A stretch of DNA of 64,000 nt from an uncultured Tenacibaculum sp. (GTDB lineage Bacteria; Bacteroidota; Bacteroidia; Flavobacteriales; Flavobacteriaceae). The DNA lies in contig NZ_CANMMT010000001.1 in assembly GCF_947499065.1 (NCBI RefSeq), positions 682,001 to 746,000 of the forward strand, read 5' to 3'. The notes under the pieces were generated by a model, which worked only from the letters and a program-made list of their open reading frames with translations, was not told where the DNA came from and made no database searches. This document shows positions 20,937 to 31,476 of this stretch, in pieces. Every line of letters starts with the position of its first letter. Within the stretch, counting starts at the first letter, position 1. The position numbers were made by a program, and so were the translations under genes.

Positions 20937-23900
20937 ATGAATAAAAAAATACTCTTTTTTAGCTTACTACTTGTAGCTATGGCTGGTGTTGTTTTTAAGA
21001 CTTTGGATAAGAAGGAATCCAAGATTGAAAAACTAAGAAAACAGCATGCAGAATTTTTAAAAAATCATCCTTACCAAAAAACAGGTGAGTTACCAAAAAA
21101 ACAAAGAAAAGCACAAGGTTTACCACCAAATGCTTATTTTGAACAAAAATATTTAAGTGAGATGAGTCCTATTACAGGAACAATTCACAAAGAAAATATT
21201 TACAAACTTCAAGAAGAGTTAAAAAAACTTAGACTAAGTCAAAAAGTTCCAGGTGAGGCGGGTAATGCTTGGGTTGAAAGAGGTCCGGATAACGTTGGAG
21301 GAAGGACAAGAGCTTTATTATTTGATCCAAATGATGCTACTAATGAAACTGTTTTTGCAGGAGGAGTTAGTGGAGGTTTATGGAAAAACACAAATATATC
21401 TAATCCTACAAGTAGATGGGTTAGAATAGGTATTCCTGAAAATTTAGCAGTTTCTTGTATTGTAGCAGATCCAAATAATTCAAAAATATTTTATGTAGGA
21501 ACAGGGGAGTCTTATACAAGTGATGCGAATGGAGACGGTTTATGGAAGACAACCGATGGAGGTAATTCTTGGAATAAAGTTTTTGGAGGAGCTACAGGAG
21601 GGCTTATCACTAGTGCGATATCTGGTGTAAAAACTATTCCAGGAATATTACATATAAATGATGTAGCTATAAGAAATAATGCAGGTACTTCTGAAATTTA
21701 TGTGGCTGCAGGTGAAGCTGGATATTCAGGAGGTGTTTCTTTAGGAGGTGATGATTATGGTTTATATAAATCAACTGATGGGGTAAATTTTGCGAAAGTT
21801 AATGTTCCTAAAACATCAAATGGAAATGAATACGAACCAAATAATATAGAAATTTCTTCTGATAATTCAATTTATTTAAGTACTAACCGAAGCTTCACTT
21901 TTGGTGATGGAGGAGGGGCTGTTTTTAAATCAACAGACGGAACAACATTTACTTTAAAATATACAGTACCAAATGGTAGGAGAACAGAAGTAGCAACATC
22001 ACCTACAAATGCAGGTGTAGTATATGTATTAGGACAAACTGGTAATTCTGATGCACCAGTAAAAATATTTAAAACAACAAACGATTTTGGTGAAGTTACA
22101 GATTTACCTTTACCAGATGATGCTGATAACGGGATTCCGGCAAATGATTTTACTAGAGGACAAGCTTTTTATGACTTATTAATAAAAGTTGATCCAAATG
22201 ATGAAAATGTAGTATATGTTGGAGGTATAGATTTGTTTAAGTCTACTAATGGTGGAGCAAGTTGGAATCAAATATCTAAATGGTCTAATAATCCAGGTTT
22301 AAGTAGTATTGTGGCACCTTTTGTTCACGCAGATCAGCACGGTATAGCTTTTGCTTCTTCTTCTAGAATAGTTTTTAGTAATGATGGAGGAGTATATTTC
22401 TCAAATAACTCAGGGAAAGATATTGATGCTAGAAATAATAACTATAATACATTACAATTTTATACTGTAGGGGTTGCTCCAACAACAGCATTTGGTGGTG
22501 CTGAATATTTTTTAGCAGGAGCTCAAGATAACGGTTCTCACTTAATTTCTAATGCAACAGCAGGAATTAATAGTTCTAATCAAGTATTTGGAGGTGATGG
22601 TGCAGCTAGTTTTTTTGATACTGATGGTTCAGATAAATATTATATAGTAAACTATGTATATAACCAAGCAATAGAACTTAAAAACCTAGCAAATAATGAA
22701 ACAATTTCTATTAATGATGAAGATACTAGAAATGGAGATTTTATTAATCAAGAGGAATTAGATTCTAACCTTAATATTTTATATTCTAATTATACTTCAA
22801 GTTTTGGTAATATAGTAAGAAGATATTCTAACATATTGACGAAGGGGTCAATTGAAAAAAATAATTTAACTAATTTTTTAATGAATTCTGAACCGTCTTC
22901 ATTAAAAGTATCTCCATTTACAACAACATCAAGTAAGTTATATGTAGGTTTAAAAAATGGTAAATTATTAAAAGTAGAAGATGCAAATACAGATTCTAGT
23001 TCATGGAAAGATATAACAGGAAGCAACTTTGTTGGGTCTGTATCAGATATTGAATTTGGTGAAAATGAAGATCAAATTCTAGTTACAATGCATAACTATG
23101 GAGTTAAAAATGTATGGTATACATCAGATGGAGGAACAAATTGGTCAAATAAAGAAGGTGATTTACCAGATATTCCTGTAAAATCTATTTTACAAAACCC
23201 ATTAAATAGAAATGAAGTAATTATAGGAACTGATTTAGGAGTATGGAAAACAAAGAACTTTAATGTAGTTTCTCCTAATTGGACTCAATCTTATAATGGT
23301 ATGAGTTATGTACCAGTTTTAGATTTAGATTTACGTGATGATAATACTGTTTTTGCTGCAACTTATGGTAGAGGAATTTTCTCTGGTAAATTCATATCAG
23401 ATCCAAATGGAGATGACGATGGAGATGGAGTTTTAAATGGTGTTGATAACTGTCCTACTACTGCTAATGCAGATCAAAAAGATACAGATGGAAATGGAGT
23501 AGGAGATGCTTGTCAAGATACAGATGGAGATGGTGTTTTAGATGTTGATGATAACTGTCCTACAACTGCTAATGCAGATCAAAAAGATTCAGATGGAAAT
23601 GGAGTAGGAGATGCTTGTCAAGATACAGATGGAGATGGTGTCATGGATGATAAAGATAACTGTATTAAAGTTAAAAATGCAGATCAAAAAGATACAAACG
23701 GAAATGGAGTAGGAGATGTTTGTGATACTAGCTATTCAGCGGTAGACAACATTTCTATTCAAACAACTTCTGAAACTTGTGTTGATCAAAATGATGGGAA
23801 AATAACAGTAAATGTGAAAGAAACATTTGTTAGTTATACAGTAACATTAAATGGTACAGGTAAAAATGAATCAAAACAATTAACAACTACTAGTTTAACA

Positions 23901-24440
23901 TTCTCTGATTTAGAACCAGGATCTTATGAAGTTTGTGTGAAAGTTAATGATAAGAGTTATACACAATGTTTCGAAATTAATATTGTTGAAGCTAGTCCAG
24001 TTTCATTAAAAGTAGCGAAAAACAATCAGTCAAAAAATTATACTGTAAACGTTAACTCTGGAACAGCACCTTATAACGTATATTTAAATGGTAATTTAAT
24101 AGAAACATTCAATGTACCTACATTTGATGTTAATGTTGAAGGAAGTGGAATATTAGAGGTTAAAACATCAAAATCTTGTGAAGGAGTATTTAAAACATCA
24201 ATAGATAATATTTTCTTAAGAAATAACCCTGTAACCGATGCTATTAATTTAATGGTACCTTCAGATAGTGCACCAAGTTTAGATGTATTAGTTTATGATG
24301 TTACTGGAAAAGTAGTATTAGACAAGAAAATCGAAAAGCAAGGAAATGAATTATCAATTCCATTCGATAGTTTCAAGTCAGGGATTTATATCTTAAAAAT
24401 AGGTACAGATAAAACTAATACTTTTAAAATCTTAAAATAA
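20937..24440 (+). CDS. T9SS type A sorting-domain protein with BNR/VPS10-like beta-propeller and thrombospondin type 3 repeats
   Basis: 'GLWKTTDGGNSWNKVFGG' and 'LFKSTNGGASWNQI' repeats; three DGDGV..DNCP..ANADQKD..GNGVGDACQDT units; C-terminus 'FKSGIYILKIGTDKTNTFKILK'. Confidence 0.88.
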   Translation: MNKKILFFSLLLVAMAGVVFKTLDKKESKIEKLRKQHAEFLKNHPYQKTGELPKKQRKAQGLPPNAYFEQKYLSEMSPITGTIHKENIYKLQEELKKLRLSQKVPGEAGNAWVERGPDNVGGRTRALLFDPNDATNETVFAGGVSGGLWKNTNISNPTSRWVRIGIPENLAVSCIVADPNNSKIFYVGTGESYTSDANGDGLWKTTDGGNSWNKVFGGATGGLITSAISGVKTIPGILHINDVAIRNNAGTSEIYVAAGEAGYSGGVSLGGDDYGLYKSTDGVNFAKVNVPKTSNGNEYEPNNIEISSDNSIYLSTNRSFTFGDGGGAVFKSTDGTTFTLKYTVPNGRRTEVATSPTNAGVVYVLGQTGNSDAPVKIFKTTNDFGEVTDLPLPDDADNGIPANDFTRGQAFYDLLIKVDPNDENVVYVGGIDLFKSTNGGASWNQISKWSNNPGLSSIVAPFVHADQHGIAFASSSRIVFSNDGGVYFSNNSGKDIDARNNNYNTLQFYTVGVAPTTAFGGAEYFLAGAQDNGSHLISNATAGINSSNQVFGGDGAASFFDTDGSDKYYIVNYVYNQAIELKNLANNETISINDEDTRNGDFINQEELDSNLNILYSNYTSSFGNIVRRYSNILTKGSIEKNNLTNFLMNSEPSSLKVSPFTTTSSKLYVGLKNGKLLKVEDANTDSSSWKDITGSNFVGSVSDIEFGENEDQILVTMHNYGVKNVWYTSDGGTNWSNKEGDLPDIPVKSILQNPLNRNEVIIGTDLGVWKTKNFNVVSPNWTQSYNGMSYVPVLDLDLRDDNTVFAATYGRGIFSGKFISDPNGDDDGDGVLNGVDNCPTTANADQKDTDGNGVGDACQDTDGDGVLDVDDNCPTTANADQKDSDGNGVGDACQDTDGDGVMDDKDNCIKVKNADQKDTNGNGVGDVCDTSYSAVDNISIQTTSETCVDQNDGKITVNVKETFVSYTVTLNGTGKNESKQLTTTSLTFSDLEPGSYEVCVKVNDKSYTQCFEINIVEASPVSLKVAKNNQSKNYTVNVNSGTAPYNVYLNGNLIETFNVPTFDVNVEGSGILEVKTSKSCEGVFKTSIDNIFLRNNPVTDAINLMVPSDSAPSLDVLVYDVTGKVVLDKKIEKQGNELSIPFDSFKSGIYILKIGTDKTNTFKILK
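23418..23733 (+). repeat. Three 105-bp tandem repeats (TSP3, 35 aa)
   Basis: Units begin at 23418, 23523 and 23628; the first two are nearly identical. Confidence 0.85.
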
Positions 24441-25141
24441 TGATAAAAGCAATAAAAAATATAGCATTATTTTCAATTCCATTATTCGTTGCTTGTGGAG
24501 GTGGAAGCAGTTCAAGCGGAGGAGGAGAAGTTGTTAATGATGCACCAAGTAAGGTAAGTTTAGAATTTCCAACAGAAAATCTGTTATGTATCGATAATAC
24601 AATCACCTTTAATTGGACTGATGCAACTGATGCAAATAATGATCCAATAAGTTACAAGGTAGAAATCTCTAAAAATAGAGAGATGACCGATATTGTTAAA
24701 ACAGAAACAGCGAGTGTTTCAGAAGCTTCTATAACATTAGATAAAGGAGTTGCTTTTTACTGGCGTGTTACAGCTTCAGATAATAAAGGTAAATCTGGAG
24801 AAGCTTCATCTGTATTTGCTTTTTATACTAAAGGAACTGGAGTTGTAAATGCAGCACCATTTAGTGCTGAATTAACAAGCCCTGAAATGGATAGTTCAGT
24901 TTCAGGTACTAGTGTTAGTTTAAAATGGAAAGGAGCAGATTCTAATACAGGAGATACATTAAAATACGATGTATATTTTGGAGAAGATGCAAATCCACAA
25001 ACAAAAGAGGGTTCTCTTTTAACAACGAACACATTTGATGTTAATGTTGTAAGTGGAAAAACATATTACTGGAAAGTAAATACAATTGATGATTCAGGAG
25101 CAAAATCAATTGGACAAATATGGAGTTTTAAAGTAAACTAA
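24440..25141 (+). CDS. Fibronectin type III-like lipoprotein
   Basis: Lipobox 'IPLFVACGGG' and two 'YYWKV/FYWRVTASD' FN3-like repeats; TAATGA overlap with upstream gene. Confidence 0.75.
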   Translation: MIKAIKNIALFSIPLFVACGGGSSSSGGGEVVNDAPSKVSLEFPTENLLCIDNTITFNWTDATDANNDPISYKVEISKNREMTDIVKTETASVSEASITLDKGVAFYWRVTASDNKGKSGEASSVFAFYTKGTGVVNAAPFSAELTSPEMDSSVSGTSVSLKWKGADSNTGDTLKYDVYFGEDANPQTKEGSLLTTNTFDVNVVSGKTYYWKVNTIDDSGAKSIGQIWSFKVN

Positions 25142-25163
25142 AACCGTATTTAAGGATATAAAT

Positions 25164-25197
25164 AGAAAGAGGTGATTTTTAAATCACCTCTTTTTTA
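25164..25197. terminator. Bidirectional-type terminator hairpin
   Basis: AAAGAGGTGATTT..AAATCACCTCTTT. Confidence 0.8.
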
Positions 25198-25764
25198 TTT
25201 TAATTTTTTTTCTGCCATTTGTTCTAGTTCATCATACCAATTCTGGCCAAATCTTCTAACTAAAGCCTGTTTTACAAATTTATATACAGGTACTTGTAGT
25301 TCTTTCCCTAAAGAGCAGGCATCATCACAGATTTCCCATTTATGATAGTTAACAGCCGAGAATTCACTATAATCTTTAACACGAACAGGGTATAAGTGAC
25401 AAGAAATAGGTTTTTTCCAATCTACTATACCTTGGTTATATGCTTCTTCAATAGCACAAAGAGCAGTACCCTTATCGTCAAAAATTACATAAGCACAATC
25501 AGCATCATCAATAAGAGGAGTTTCTAGTTCTCCAAAGTCACTAGTAATCCATGTGCCTTGCTTTTCAATAGCCTCAATACCCTCTTTACGAAGAAAAGGT
25601 TTTACTTTAGGGTAAATGTCTTCTAAAATTTTAGTCTCTTCTTCTATTAATGGGGCCCCTGCATCACCATCAATACAACAAGCACCTTTGCATGCCGATA
25701 AATTACAAACAAAGTCTTTTTCTATAAGGTCTTCTGAAACGATGGTTTTTCCTAATTGAAACAT
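25195..25764 (-). CDS. DUF3109-like Cys-rich protein
   Basis: 'DFVCNLSACKGACCIDGDAGAPL', 'KPISCHLYPVRV'. Confidence 0.8.
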   Translation of the reverse strand: MFQLGKTIVSEDLIEKDFVCNLSACKGACCIDGDAGAPLIEEETKILEDIYPKVKPFLRKEGIEAIEKQGTWITSDFGELETPLIDDADCAYVIFDDKGTALCAIEEAYNQGIVDWKKPISCHLYPVRVKDYSEFSAVNYHKWEICDDACSLGKELQVPVYKFVKQALVRRFGQNWYDELEQMAEKKLK

Positions 25765-25873
25765 AAAAGATATTTAAAGTCGGAAGTTTATGTTAACTTC
25801 ACGTAAATTTAAATGCAAAAATACTAGATTGTAACATTACTTATCTAATTTTGCACCTGAAAAACATTATAAT

Positions 25874-26455
25874 ATGAGTTTTAACTTAAAAGAAATTTTT
25901 ACTGCTTTCATGGTATTGTTTGCGGTAATCGATATTATTGGAAATATTCCTATTATTATAGATTTACGTAAAAAAGTAGGTCATATTCAATCAGAAAAAG
26001 CCTCAGTAATAGCAGGTTTTATTATGATTTTATTCTTGTTTGTAGGAGAACGATTATTAAGTTTAATAGGTATAGACGTACACTCTTTTGCCGTTGCTGG
26101 AGCTTTTATCTTATTTTTTATTGCTTTAGAAATGATTTTAGGTATTACGTTATATAAAGAAGATGAAGATGAAACTTTAACAGCAACTGTTTTTCCTCTT
26201 GCTTTCCCATTAATAGCAGGTCCAGGTAGTTTGACTACGCTTTTATCTTTACGAGCTGAATTTCATATTGGAAACATTATTATAGCGGTTTTATTAAATG
26301 TATTAGTTATTTATATAGTACTAAAAACATCTTCTAAAATTGAAAAAATGATTGGTAATAATGGAATAAAAATAATTAGAAAGGTTTTTGGTGTAATTCT
26401 ATTAGCAATTGCTGTAAAGTTATTTGCAACGAATATAAAAGTATTATTAGCATAG
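25874..26455 (+). CDS. MarC family integral membrane protein
   Basis: Polytopic; 'VIDIIGNIPI', 'AFPLIAGPGSLTTL'. Confidence 0.88.
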   Translation: MSFNLKEIFTAFMVLFAVIDIIGNIPIIIDLRKKVGHIQSEKASVIAGFIMILFLFVGERLLSLIGIDVHSFAVAGAFILFFIALEMILGITLYKEDEDETLTATVFPLAFPLIAGPGSLTTLLSLRAEFHIGNIIIAVLLNVLVIYIVLKTSSKIEKMIGNNGIKIIRKVFGVILLAIAVKLFATNIKVLLA

Positions 26456-26456
26456 T

Positions 26457-27074
26457 ATGAGTTTTGACACTTTAATTATTGGAGGAGGAGTTGCAGGAAT
26501 GCAATGTGCTTTAGTATTGGGTTCTGCTCAAAACAAGGAGTATAGTAAAGATAAAAAAGTTGGAATTGTTTTACATCAACGATCTTCTCATTTGCAAAAT
26601 GCCTTATTCAATAATGTTTTAGGATTAGCTCCTGGTACGTTAGGAAAAGATATATTAGTAGAAGGAAAGGAGCAGTTAAAAGCTCAATATCCTGATGTTT
26701 TACAGTTAGAAAATGAAAAAGTAATTGCTGTTTTAGAAGCTGAAAATGAGGTTTACAAAGTAATTACTAATAAGACTGAATATTTTAGCAAGAATGTAGT
26801 AATAGCATTAAACTATTCGAAACCCTTTGAAATAGCTGGTTTAGAGCAATATATAGAGCCTCATATGAGAGCTAATGCTATGAAAGACAGAATACAATTA
26901 CGTAATTTTAACCATCTAATAAAAAAAGGTTTGTATGTTTGCGGAACTTTAGCAGGATGGCGTAGTCAATTTGCCATTGCCGCAGGTAGTGGAGCAAGTG
27001 TAGCGACTGATATATTAACAGAATGGAATGATAATATACCAACTAAAGTACACGATAAAATAATAACAAAGTAA
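26457..27074 (+). CDS. NAD(P)/FAD-dependent oxidoreductase
   Basis: 'FDTLIIGGGVAGMQCALVLG', 'GLYVCGTLAGWRSQFAIAAGSGASVA'. Confidence 0.85.
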   Translation: MSFDTLIIGGGVAGMQCALVLGSAQNKEYSKDKKVGIVLHQRSSHLQNALFNNVLGLAPGTLGKDILVEGKEQLKAQYPDVLQLENEKVIAVLEAENEVYKVITNKTEYFSKNVVIALNYSKPFEIAGLEQYIEPHMRANAMKDRIQLRNFNHLIKKGLYVCGTLAGWRSQFAIAAGSGASVATDILTEWNDNIPTKVHDKIITK

Positions 27075-27095
27075 ATTTAAATAGTACATAGAACG

Positions 27096-28247
27096 ATGAA
27101 AAGAGTATTAATGTTAGGGCTTATAACCCTTTTATATATTAATTGCGGAGGAAATGATAGTGAGGTGGTAACACCAACACCAGATGATAAAGTTACTGCG
27201 GTAAATGATTCTTACCAAGGAGAAGAAAACAAGTCACAAACTATCTCTGATTTCTTATCTAACGATACTTATAAACAAGGTAATGTTAAGATTACAGTAG
27301 AGCCAAATTCGTTAAAGAATGGAGCAATAACGCAAAGTGGAAATAGTTTTACATATACACCAGCTAAAGATTTTGTTGGGAGCGATTCTTTTAAATATAC
27401 AATATGTAGTACAATTACAACATCGAGTTGTTCTACAGCTACCATTACTGTTACAGTAAAAGCTTCTAGTAGCAATTCTAATAATTCTGGAAACTTCAAT
27501 ATCCCTTCAGCATTAATTAGTTATTATAAAGATGTAAACTTTAATTTAACAGGGTCTGCATTAAAAGATGCTTTAGCAACAAAAACAATTAGTGCACATA
27601 CAAATCCAGTTTCATCTTACACACCAGGTGTTTGGGATGTATTAAAACAATCAGATTTAGATCCTACAGATAATAGCAAAGTGCTTTTAATTTATGGATA
27701 TAATGATTCTGATGGAAATACTGTAACTGACAGAACTAGAGGTAAAGATAGTAATGGAGGAACAGCAGGTTCAGATTGGAATAGAGAACACGTATATGCA
27801 AAGTCATTAGGAACTCCAAAATTTGAAAATAATGATACAGCAGGTTCAGATCCACATCACTTAAGAGCTTCAGATGTTAAGATGAATTCTAATAGAAATA
27901 ATAAAAAGTTTGCTGATGGTTCTGGTAATGCTGGTGATGTATCTGGTAATTGGTATCCTGGTGATGAATGGAAAGGTGATGTTGCTCGTATGATGATGTA
28001 TATGTATTTGCGTTATGGAAATCAATGTTTACCAAAAAATGTAGCTGTAGGTGACATTAATTCATCAGATAGTAATATGATAAATTTATTATTACAATGG
28101 AATATAGATGATCCTGTTTCTGATTATGAAAAAAACAGAAATAATATTATAGCTAATAAACAAGGAAATAGAAATCCATTAATTGACAATCCATATTTAG
28201 CTACAGTAATTTGGGGTGGTGGAGACGCTATAAACACATGGAAATAA
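27096..28247 (+). CDS. Endonuclease I family lipoprotein with Ig/cadherin-like N-terminal domain
   Basis: 'WNREHVYAKSLG', 'GSDPHHLRASDVKMNSNRNNKKF', 'GDVARMMMYMYLRYG'. Confidence 0.88.
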   Translation: MKRVLMLGLITLLYINCGGNDSEVVTPTPDDKVTAVNDSYQGEENKSQTISDFLSNDTYKQGNVKITVEPNSLKNGAITQSGNSFTYTPAKDFVGSDSFKYTICSTITTSSCSTATITVTVKASSSNSNNSGNFNIPSALISYYKDVNFNLTGSALKDALATKTISAHTNPVSSYTPGVWDVLKQSDLDPTDNSKVLLIYGYNDSDGNTVTDRTRGKDSNGGTAGSDWNREHVYAKSLGTPKFENNDTAGSDPHHLRASDVKMNSNRNNKKFADGSGNAGDVSGNWYPGDEWKGDVARMMMYMYLRYGNQCLPKNVAVGDINSSDSNMINLLLQWNIDDPVSDYEKNRNNIIANKQGNRNPLIDNPYLATVIWGGGDAINTWK

Positions 28248-28258
28248 TAAAATGAAAT

Positions 28259-28286
28259 ATAAAAGCTATTTTAAAATAGCTTTTAT
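28259..28286. terminator. Convergent-gene hairpin
   Basis: ATAAAAGCTATTTTAAAATAGCTTTTAT palindrome. Confidence 0.6.
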
Positions 28287-28943
28287 ATTATTTTTATAAG
28301 TCCTTCCTATAGGTAAAGAAATATTATTAATAGATAAACTTGTTCCGGCGAGCTTATCTATTTTTTTTGTGTTTACTATATACGATTTATGAATTTGTAC
28401 AAAATGACTCTTTTCTAAGGAATCTCGCCAATTTTTAAGAGAATCAATAGTAGTTAACTTTTTTGAAGTTGTATGAAAAGTAACATAGTTTCTATCAGAT
28501 TCTAAATATAAGATATCAGAAATATGTACTTTATGTATTGTTTTGTCGATATTTAAAAAAAGTACATTTTCTTGTTTAATATCTTCACGACTTAAATGCT
28601 TTTCAACTTTAGTTATTGCTTTTAAAAAACGATCAAAAGAAAACGGTTTTACTAAATAATCAACAATAGTGTCTAATTCAAAACTTGTAACAGCATAATC
28701 AGGATATGCAGTGGTAATAACAATTTTTGGTGGGTTCTTAATTGTTTTAATAAAATCTAACCCAGAAATGTCAGGTAAGTTAATGTCTAAAAAAACGGTA
28801 TCAACAGTATTATTTTTAAAAAAGTCATTGGCAGCTATAGCCGTTTGAAAAGTATCTGTAAGATGAATACCAGGCACTTTTTTAATGTAATTTTTTAAAA
28901 TATTTTGAGCAGGAAGCTCGTCTTCAATAATAATACAGTTCAT
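28266..28943 (-). CDS. LytTR-type response regulator
   Basis: REC 'DTVFLDINLPDISGL' and LytTR 'ILYLESDRNYVTFHT', 'FVQIHKSYIVN'. Confidence 0.93.
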   Translation of the reverse strand: MNCIIIEDELPAQNILKNYIKKVPGIHLTDTFQTAIAANDFFKNNTVDTVFLDINLPDISGLDFIKTIKNPPKIVITTAYPDYAVTSFELDTIVDYLVKPFSFDRFLKAITKVEKHLSREDIKQENVLFLNIDKTIHKVHISDILYLESDRNYVTFHTTSKKLTTIDSLKNWRDSLEKSHFVQIHKSYIVNTKKIDKLAGTSLSINNISLPIGRTYKNNIKAILK

Positions 28944-28949
28944 AGCTTA

Positions 28950-29921
28950 TTAACTTAAATTGAGGTTTAATGTTACCTTAAAAACATTAGAGGAATCAAT
29001 ATCTAATTTATAATTGTCTTTGTACAATAAATCTAATCGTTTTTTTAAATTTCCTAAACCAATAGTATTATTGTTTTTAATAGTTTTTTTATCAAAACTA
29101 TTTGTAGTGATACAAACAAGTGTATTGTTTTTAGCAATGATATCAATATCAATAACACTGTTTACAGAACTATGTTTAAAAGCATTTTCAATAATAGTTA
29201 TTAAAAGTAAAGGAGCTATCGTGTAAGTATCATTGTCTGAAGAAGTGTGATATTTAATCTGTTTTAATCCTTCAGTTCTAATTTTATGAAAGGTAATATA
29301 ATTGTCTAGAAATTGTATTTCCTTTTGTAGACTTACCTTTTCTGCATTACTTTCATATAATACATGTTTTAAATTATCTGATAGCTTTAAAATTAAATCA
29401 GGAGTATTATCGGGTTTCTCTAGTGAATATGAGTAAATAGTATTTAAATTATTAAACAATACATGTGGATTTATTTGAGATTTTAAAAATTTCAATTCCA
29501 TAGCTGTTCTTTCCTGTTTTATTTTTTCTACTTCTTCGGATTGATTAATGTACTTGAAAAGAATCCATATAAATGAAAAAAATAGCAAAGGAGTTAAAGT
29601 TTGCCATAAATAATCACTCAAACATTTCATAATAGTACAACCACAGCGAGTAAAAACATTACAATACAATTGTGTTGCTAAAAATGAAATAAGAATAAAA
29701 AGTAAAGAATACCACACATACCATTTCTTTTTGACAAAGTAGGGTAATAAGATTTGATTATTTGTATATACAATAACTACAAGTATAAAAAAGTACTGTA
29801 AAAAAGGGTTTTCAGCCCAATAATATTTTGTAAAAACAAATAGTGAGACAAAAGTAAATAAGACCCAGAAAAGCACATGAATTAAAGCCTCTGTGCTATT
29901 TTTTCTATTTAATGTAATCAT
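28950..29921 (-). CDS. LytS/YpdA-type sensor histidine kinase
   Basis: 'LKFLKSQINPHVLFNNLNTIYSY', 'IIENAFKHS'; four-TM N-terminus. Confidence 0.92.
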   Translation of the reverse strand: MITLNRKNSTEALIHVLFWVLFTFVSLFVFTKYYWAENPFLQYFFILVVIVYTNNQILLPYFVKKKWYVWYSLLFILISFLATQLYCNVFTRCGCTIMKCLSDYLWQTLTPLLFFSFIWILFKYINQSEEVEKIKQERTAMELKFLKSQINPHVLFNNLNTIYSYSLEKPDNTPDLILKLSDNLKHVLYESNAEKVSLQKEIQFLDNYITFHKIRTEGLKQIKYHTSSDNDTYTIAPLLLITIIENAFKHSSVNSVIDIDIIAKNNTLVCITTNSFDKKTIKNNNTIGLGNLKKRLDLLYKDNYKLDIDSSNVFKVTLNLNLS

Positions 29922-30103
29922 AGGTTATGTAAGTAAGTAAAAATTCACCATTCAGCAAAAGAATAAGTACGAAAGGTTATTTCGTCGGTACGTACTGCAT
30001 ATTATTTTGAATTTATGTTGTTAATACTGTTTTTTAAGCAGTATATACTTCAAGTTTTTTTATGGAGTAAGAATGAAATAAATTCGAGTATAATTCAAAA
30101 AAA

Positions 30104-30991
30104 ATGAAAAAAATATTACTTGGTAGCTTGCTCTTAATTAGCTGTATAATCAGTGCTCAACAGATTAATAAAACTACTTTAGATAGTAAAGGAAGAGTTA
30201 TGTTGTTGGGAAAAACTAACAAAAAAGCTTTTGAAACAAAAGACTTTTCATGGTTTCAAAAAAATTATGAAGATTATATTACAAACAAAGATGTAATAAA
30301 AGAATTTAAAGAGCAATTAAAAGACTATACAATCAAGGCTTTTTATGGCAGCTGGTGTGGAGATAGTAAACGAGGAGTTCCAAAATTTTATAAAGTATTA
30401 GACGAGGCTGGATATGATTTAAAAAATTTAGACGCCATTGCGGTTGATAGAAAACCTGAAGCATACAAAGCATCACCTAATGGAGAAGAAAAAGGATTGA
30501 ATATTCATAGAGTACCCACTTTTATTTTTTACAAGAATAATAGAGAGGTTGGAAGAATTGTAGAATCTCCAAAGCAAGATTATGAAAGAGATATACTTGC
30601 TATTACTCAGGGAAAAAGATATGTACCACAATATATCGTAGCAGAAAACTTAAACAGTTTGATGAATTTTAAATCTTTAGAAGATTTAAAGAAAGAAGAA
30701 GAAAAATTGATAATTTCTTTTGCTGAGTTTACAAAGGGGAGTAGGGAGTTAAATACTTTTGGATACAAGCTTCTACGTTCTAAACAAATAGAAAAAGCCT
30801 TATTTGTATTTCAATTAAACACAAAGATGTACCCATATAAATACAACGTTTTTGATAGTTTAGGAGAAGCTTATTACACAAATAAAAACTATGAAAAGTC
30901 ATTGCAAAGTTATCAGAAGGTTTTAAAACTTAAACCTAACGATGAAAATGCTATTGAAATGATTGAAAAAATAAAAAAAGAAATGATTTAA
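30104..30991 (+). CDS. Thioredoxin-fold and TPR protein
   Basis: 'IKAFYGSWCGDSKRGVPKFYKVLDEA'; C-terminal TPR. Confidence 0.75.
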   Translation: MKKILLGSLLLISCIISAQQINKTTLDSKGRVMLLGKTNKKAFETKDFSWFQKNYEDYITNKDVIKEFKEQLKDYTIKAFYGSWCGDSKRGVPKFYKVLDEAGYDLKNLDAIAVDRKPEAYKASPNGEEKGLNIHRVPTFIFYKNNREVGRIVESPKQDYERDILAITQGKRYVPQYIVAENLNSLMNFKSLEDLKKEEEKLIISFAEFTKGSRELNTFGYKLLRSKQIEKALFVFQLNTKMYPYKYNVFDSLGEAYYTNKNYEKSLQSYQKVLKLKPNDENAIEMIEKIKKEMI

Positions 30992-31009
30992 TAATTTAAA
31001 ACAGAAAAT

Positions 31010-31396
31010 ATGAAAACAATTTTACCTTTTTTAGTGCTTTGTTTTATTGGAGTAACAATGAATGCACAAGAGTTTAAGTTTGTAACTGAATCTATAGATT
31101 ACGGAAAAATAAGTCAAGGATCAGAAGGAACAAGAACATTTGAATTTACCAATATAGGAGATGCACCTTTAATTATAACTGGAGTTCAATCTACATGTGG
31201 TTGTGCTGTACCAAAAAAACCAGAAAAACCAATTATGCCTGGTGAAAAAGGGCAAATACAAGTTTCCTATGACACTTCAAGAATGGGAGGGTTTTCAAAG
31301 GCTGTTACTATTATATCAAATGCAAAGCAATCGAGAAAAATGATAAAGATTAAAGGGTTTGTTAGTAAAGAGAAACTTAATAAAGAAAAAGTTTAA
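31010..31396 (+). CDS. DUF1573 domain protein
   Basis: 'IDYGKISQGSEGTRTFEFTNIGDAPLIITGVQSTCGCAVP'. Confidence 0.9.
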   Translation: MKTILPFLVLCFIGVTMNAQEFKFVTESIDYGKISQGSEGTRTFEFTNIGDAPLIITGVQSTCGCAVPKKPEKPIMPGEKGQIQVSYDTSRMGGFSKAVTIISNAKQSRKMIKIKGFVSKEKLNKEKV

Positions 31397-31410
31397 TTTA
31401 CTGTTTGTAG

Positions 31411-31441
31411 AAAACCGAGTTGATTTCAACTCGGTTTTTAA
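31411..31441. terminator. Terminator hairpin
   Basis: AAAACCGAGTTGA-TT-TCAACTCGGTTTTT. Confidence 0.8.
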
Positions 31442-31476
31442 TTTTTATAAATGATTTATATTTTGAATACCTCGTT

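Noticed and set aside
22790-23026. Minus-strand 78-aa ORF
   Set aside because: Antisense to the T9SS protein gene; shadow ORF.
30026-30046. ATACTG...CAGTAT inverted repeat upstream of the thioredoxin-TPR gene
   Set aside because: Only 6-bp arms in AT-rich sequence; not distinguishable from chance without conservation data.
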